Source: Cycas panzhihuaensis (lineage: Eukaryota; Cycadophyta). From it: a DNA stretch of 64,000 nt. The notes beneath the pieces are model-generated. The model saw nothing but the letters and a program-made list of their open reading frames with translations, was not told the DNA's origin and did not search any database. The stretch covers positions 118,923,741-118,987,740 of the forward strand of contig CM041465.1 of the NCBI GenBank assembly GCA_023213395.1, given 5' to 3'. The position numbers and the translations under genes were made by a program. Below are positions 60,173-64,000 of this stretch, piece by piece. Position 1 is the first letter of the stretch, and each line of letters opens with the position of its first letter.

Positions 60173-60199
60173 CAGAGCCAGAGCCAGAGCCAGAGCCAG
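60173..60199 (+). repeat. (AGCCAG)n hexamer repeat just before the start codon
   Basis: GCAGAGCCAGAGCCAGAGCC-type repeat, four units, ending two bases before ATG. It is in frame with an upstream-extended reading (SQSQSQ) if the 5'UTR intron were retained, but there the frame differs from the main CDS. Confidence 0.8.
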
Positions 60200-60200
60200 A

Positions 60201-60898
60201 ATGACGTCAATTCCTTCGGAGATTCCAATGCCGAGAACTTCTCGGCCGAACGATTTGGGCTTCGATCCAGAAGTGGACTACGCCCAGGTGCTACCATCTC
60301 TCTCGGTTTCGATCGAAATGCATTGAGCCGAGAATTTGGCGAAAGAATATTGGCGTTCCGATCGCATAATTCTCATATTATTTGATGGTGTTAACGATGT
60401 TTGCAGGTGCTGGAAGAAGCCCGAAAGCATATTCAGGAAGTGTCCCTGGAATCGAAGGGCGGTAACAGTAGTTTGCATAATCAGTCGAGAACGTTCCGTC
60501 GTCCAGATTTGGTTGCAGATATTTCCTGTTTTGCAGCGCATTTCAAAGCCGCAGAGGTTCAAAATTCTCTTGAAGATCTCGGGACTAGAAGATCGTGGAA
60601 GAATTCTCTCTTGTTTTGGAAGAAATCTCACAAGAAGTACAAAATCCCATATTCTTACATCCCTACACCCCAGCATCCAGGGTTCAAGTCTCGATCCAAG
60701 CCCACTTCCGGGCCAATCTACACAAATATTGACGTTCAGATCACTGCTTCGTGCCGTTCCAGTCGATCTATCTCGGGTTCTGTTTTCAGTACAACAGTTG
60801 CAGCGACAAAGAATGAAGCTGAAATTCCATACATGTCTCTCAGCCACCAGAAACATGGCGGAGGTCGCTCAGCCAAGCCAATCTACCTGGTCACGTGA
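60201..60898 (+). CDS. Plant protein of unknown function, 192 residues, two exons
   Basis: Exon 1 is 60201-60287 (MTSIPSEIPMPRTSRPNDLG then FDPEVDYAQ). The intron is 60288-60406 (119 bp, CAG|GTGCTACC...TTTGCAG). Exon 2 is 60407-60898 with the stop at 60896. Splicing in phase 0 joins DYAQ to VLEEARKHIQEVSLES; without it exon 1 runs out of frame. The protein is basic in the middle (RRSWKNSLLFWKKSHKKYK), Ser-rich, and ends EIPYMSLSHQKH...KPIYLVT. No signal peptide, membrane segment or known catalytic motif. From memory, small uncharacterised plant proteins share a W-K-rich centre, a TSGP(I/L) motif and a C-terminal (P/G)(I/V)YLVT; here TSGPIY and PIYLVT are both present. Uninterrupted and in a CpG-normal island, so likely functional; function unknown. 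Confidence 0.8.
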
Positions 60899-61375
60899 GA
60901 AGACGATTCCAAATGAAAGGGAAAGGATCCCTGATTGTGATCTCGGGGTCAAATCCCATAGCGTATGTACTCTATTTGGGGTCGACCTGTGTGCATTTAC
61001 TTATTACCTCCTTTCTTCTTGTCTGGTTTTTTTGGGTCGGGCCACATCTCTCCACTAACCAAGCACTCATGGGTTTCGAACTGATGGATACATTTTAGAG
61101 ACACCAAACAAATTACTTCTGCCCACTTGTGTGACATGGATGTTATATTTTATCTTTATTTTTAAATTTTTGGATTGTTTTATAAAACCACATGGCCCAA
61201 GGTATTTCAAGCTTTCGATGCGCCCTTCTTCCTACATAATAGATAGCATTTTTATTTGCATTTTCCTGTTACTTGTCATCTTGCACCATTCTTGTTCTTC
61301 ACTTCTTGTATGTATTCCTTAATTACATCTTGAGAGGCCATCAAGCATTAGAGAATAAACATGCATTGAGCAAAT
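60899..61375 (+). other. 3' UTR of the host gene
   Basis: Composition drifts back to AT-rich. A canonical AATAAA lies at 61354-61359 and would place poly(A) addition near 61375. A 63-codon open frame at 61131-61322 is hydrophobic low-complexity and taken as UTR. Confidence 0.5.
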
Positions 61376-62854
61376 ACTCATATAACAATCGATTGGTGTC
61401 AGTCAATTTTATGCCAACCATTAAAATCTACTAAGACATAATGTATGCCATGAGCATTGCAATCAACCCTGAGACTTGATTGGTCATGATTGAATAAAGT
61501 TATTGATTAGCTTGTTGAATCATTATATATCGTTGGTTTTAATCTAAATCTGCGAACTAATCTTGGCATTGACTGTATACAATGTAGTTTTAGATAATAA
61601 CTTTAATAAGCATTTGTGTATATTGATAAGATAAGTTTAAATCAAATGTAATTGAGTGGTTGTTTATAATGTTTTTAATTCAATTATTGATAATTTTTAT
61701 ATGTTCTGAAAAAGTTTTTGATTACTAAACCATGTTTAAAAGGGTTTGACTCCTCCTATTGTGAGGGAGAGATCCAAGGAAATCCAAGGTGCAGTATTTG
61801 AGACAAAGGAAGGAAGGCCATAGGAAAAGTCCTTTAAATGCATTCATGAAGCAATACAATGACTATAGACAAGGTGAGGCCCATAGCACACAATTGCACA
61901 CGGATACATTATGTCTCCAAGTCATGATGAAGGTTTTCTTGAATAAAGTTTTAAAATTTTAATGTTTAAAGCATGGAATTAAATGTATATTTCAATAATG
62001 AAGAGACCTACTTCACACAACAACTAACTTTAAGGTGATAATGTGCTATTTAGATTCTTTAGAAGCTTTTCACTTGAATCTTATTCTTAGATTCTAGATC
62101 TAGACTTCACATTGCTCAATCTATACCAATTTAAGGTCCAACATTTGGGTTTATAGTGCAGATCGATAGATATTAATTTCTCTTAGTCAAGGTTGAAACA
62201 ACTAATCTTTCATCTTTTATAAGATTCATTTGGTCCTAATTCAAGCTCTCTCTCCAAGTCATGAGGTCATATTTGAACTCTCAACATTCCTTATTTGGTG
62301 CCCATAAGACAAATTTGACTTGGTCATTCTTCCTGCAACCTTCTCAAGTAAACCAAAGGTGTGTCCATTAATGAGAAGCCTTTCTCAAACAATGAGGGCC
62401 ATTGCCATGCTCTGACTAGGTATTCTAAATGTCTTGATCATCAATGACATTTGTACATCACTAAAAACTTTATTATCATATATTACATATTAGTATTAGG
62501 AATCTTGACTAAATAATTCAATGGTAAGGATAATCTTCAACTATGGTTGATTAGCATCAAGTCACTGCTATAATCAAGTAAAGATGATATTTTAAGATCA
62601 AATTACTATGTTTTCTAAAATTGAACCTTTATTTTTCTTTTCATTTTAATAATTTAACATTGGAAATCAAGGTTAGTTTCTAATGGGAGTAACATTATAA
62701 TGACTTCTAAATGTTAAATTTGTGGGTCAAGATATGTTTACTCTGATGTTCATGCAGACTAAGAGATAAGTGTATATAATCTCTGATTTTTAGGTATATT
62801 TTCACATGAATGCTAGCCCTTAAAGCCTACTAGGTCAAGTTATGGCCTATGAAG
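61376..62854. other. Unassigned DNA between the gene and element K
   Basis: About 1.5 kb, no gene or repeat recognised. Confidence 0.5.
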
Positions 62855-63140
62855 TGATCCTAAACTAGATCTATTTTGTCAAAAATTTTAAAAAAGGCTA
62901 AATAGGTAATAATTGTCACGGGTAGCAAGTGCTAAATAAATTAGGATTAACTCGAAAAGAAAGATTATATAATGAATTAGGGGTATTCCTTATTTATAGG
63001 TGCCATTATGGCTTCCTATTAAAAAATTAACTTCAATAATAATATTAATAATAAAACACTATCTTCCAAATATAAAAACTAACTTCATATTAATATAAAA
63101 ACTAACTTCTTATTGTTTAATTATTTTAGGATTACTACAA
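62855..63140 (-). repeat. 3' LTR of element K
   Basis: 286 bp, TGATCCTAAACTAGATCTAT...ATTACTACA, same family as the LTRs of E (TGATCTTAAATTAGATCTAC at 819). Followed by ATCTATCCCTCCTTTAG, the complement of a polypurine tract, so K runs minus and continues off the right edge. Confidence 0.72.
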
Positions 63141-64000
63141 TCTATCCCTCCTTTAGTAAACACTTTACCTATGAAGTATTGGTATTAAGGCATGTACTTA
63201 CTTGTGTTATGTCATCTATACTCCTATCTACCACCTACTAAGGCCAAAATATCATAGGTATTAAGTTCTTCTTTATGTCATTTTCTTGTAGCAACCTATA
63301 TGCATCCTATTTGTGATAGTGTGCCATGTTTAAGATGACCTTTATATAAGACTTTACACTTGAGTGATCCTGGGACGTGTGATCTATCTTCAACTTACCT
63401 AAGGTCTTGCCTTTGGATTACCCATGGTATCCATTTATAATTATCCTTGAAGGGGAAATAGAGGAATGTAAAATAAAGATAACATTAGGGAAATGAGATT
63501 AGAAAAAATAATGCAAGAAATTTCGAGTATAAGGGGTCAGAGCATAAAGGTGGGGAGGTAAGTTCAGTTGGAGATTATTTGTGAGTGATTGAACCATGAG
63601 CGATATGGAAGAGTTGTAAGGAGATGATGATAGATATAAGTTAAATAATAACATAAATGCACACTTTCATTATGATATATGTAAGAGGTAGTTGGAAAAG
63701 ATAGTAAGTGAGGGATTGAGGGCATGGCAAAGGTTTTATATAGGTATGTATCAAGGAGACTATAGGGTGGTGGTGAGTTATATTAGAGGTAAAATTAAGA
63801 GAAAGCATATATAGGGATTTGATAAGGGACTATAATATATAAAGGTTAGGCTAGATAAGAGATGGACAATAGAAATTTATGGATAATAGGGATGATGTGA
63901 TATAGAATGGAAGATAAATAATTTTGGGTTTACTAGTAAGCTTAGGGGTTAAGAGGGTTAAAGGGAATGAGTAGGGGATAAGGACTAGGCATTCTATATA
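63141..64000 (-). mobile_element. Start of element K interior, truncated by the window
   Basis: Presumed 3' part of a gypsy element by LTR family. No domain can be read in the 860 bases available. Confidence 0.45.

Noticed and set aside
60278-61058. Long antisense (192 codons) and alternative-frame (240 codons) frames over the host gene
   Set aside because: Both overlap the spliced CDS, which has proper splice signals and family-like ends. The 240-codon frame starts in the intron and runs into the 3' UTR.

Overview
This window looks like intergenic DNA from a large, AT-rich, heavily methylated seed-plant genome. The species cannot be named from the sequence. About 85-90% of it is decayed LTR retrotransposons, many nested inside one another, with one apparently functional host gene at about 59.9-61.4 kb. 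All nine primer-binding sites I could locate match the 3' end of initiator tRNA-Met (TGGTATCAGAGC or a close variant). Most reading frames are broken by stops of the kind C-to-T / G-to-A decay produces (Gln or Trp codons turned into TAG/TAA/TGA).

Layout. (1) 0-0.8 kb: the primer-binding site and LTR start of an element running off the left edge. (2) 0.8-17.0 kb: a three-level nest. Minus-strand Ty3/gypsy chromovirus E (819-16981) is split inside gag by minus-strand Ty1/copia element A (about 4052-16157). A is in turn split by a gag-only LTR element, here called element 1 (6617-11280). Element 1 is flanked by an exact 181-bp duplication of A instead of the usual 5-bp target duplication. (3) 17.5-23.1 kb: plus-strand gypsy C, badly decayed. 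(4) 25.3-39.4 kb: minus-strand element G, almost without coding. Its 3' LTR is split by chromovirus D (25409-31121, TSD AGGTG, gag-pol in one frame with 25 stops and no net frameshift). Its interior is split by element 2 (32493-38557, TSD TAAAA), a relative of element 1. (5) 39.7-46.3 kb: copia F, minus. (6) 48.8-52.4 kb: H, a non-coding LTR element with TSD CTAGT. (7) 52.5-56.4 kb: copia B, a second truncated copy of the A family. (8) 56.4-58 kb: weak traces of another gag and a primer-binding site. (9) 59.3-61.4 kb: a GC-richer island with promoter, 5'UTR intron and a two-exon CDS for a 192-residue plant protein of unknown function. (10) 62.9 kb to the end: LTR and start of element K, same LTR family as E.

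The most interesting material is the related pair, element 1 and element 2. Both have LTRs of one family, an initiator-Met primer site, a long leader rich in AGATCT, a degenerate copia-type gag and a polypurine tract, but no pol. In the same slot of the leader each carries different foreign DNA. Element 2 carries, antisense to itself, fragments of two host genes: a WD40 protein resembling UTP4/cirhin (plant POPCORN) and a SAC-domain phosphoinositide phosphatase. Element 1 carries a CpG-rich block unlike anything else in the window and a tRNA-like B-box hairpin. This suggests a non-autonomous, gene-capturing LTR retrotransposon family. No CRISPR arrays, rRNA genes or complete tRNA genes were seen.
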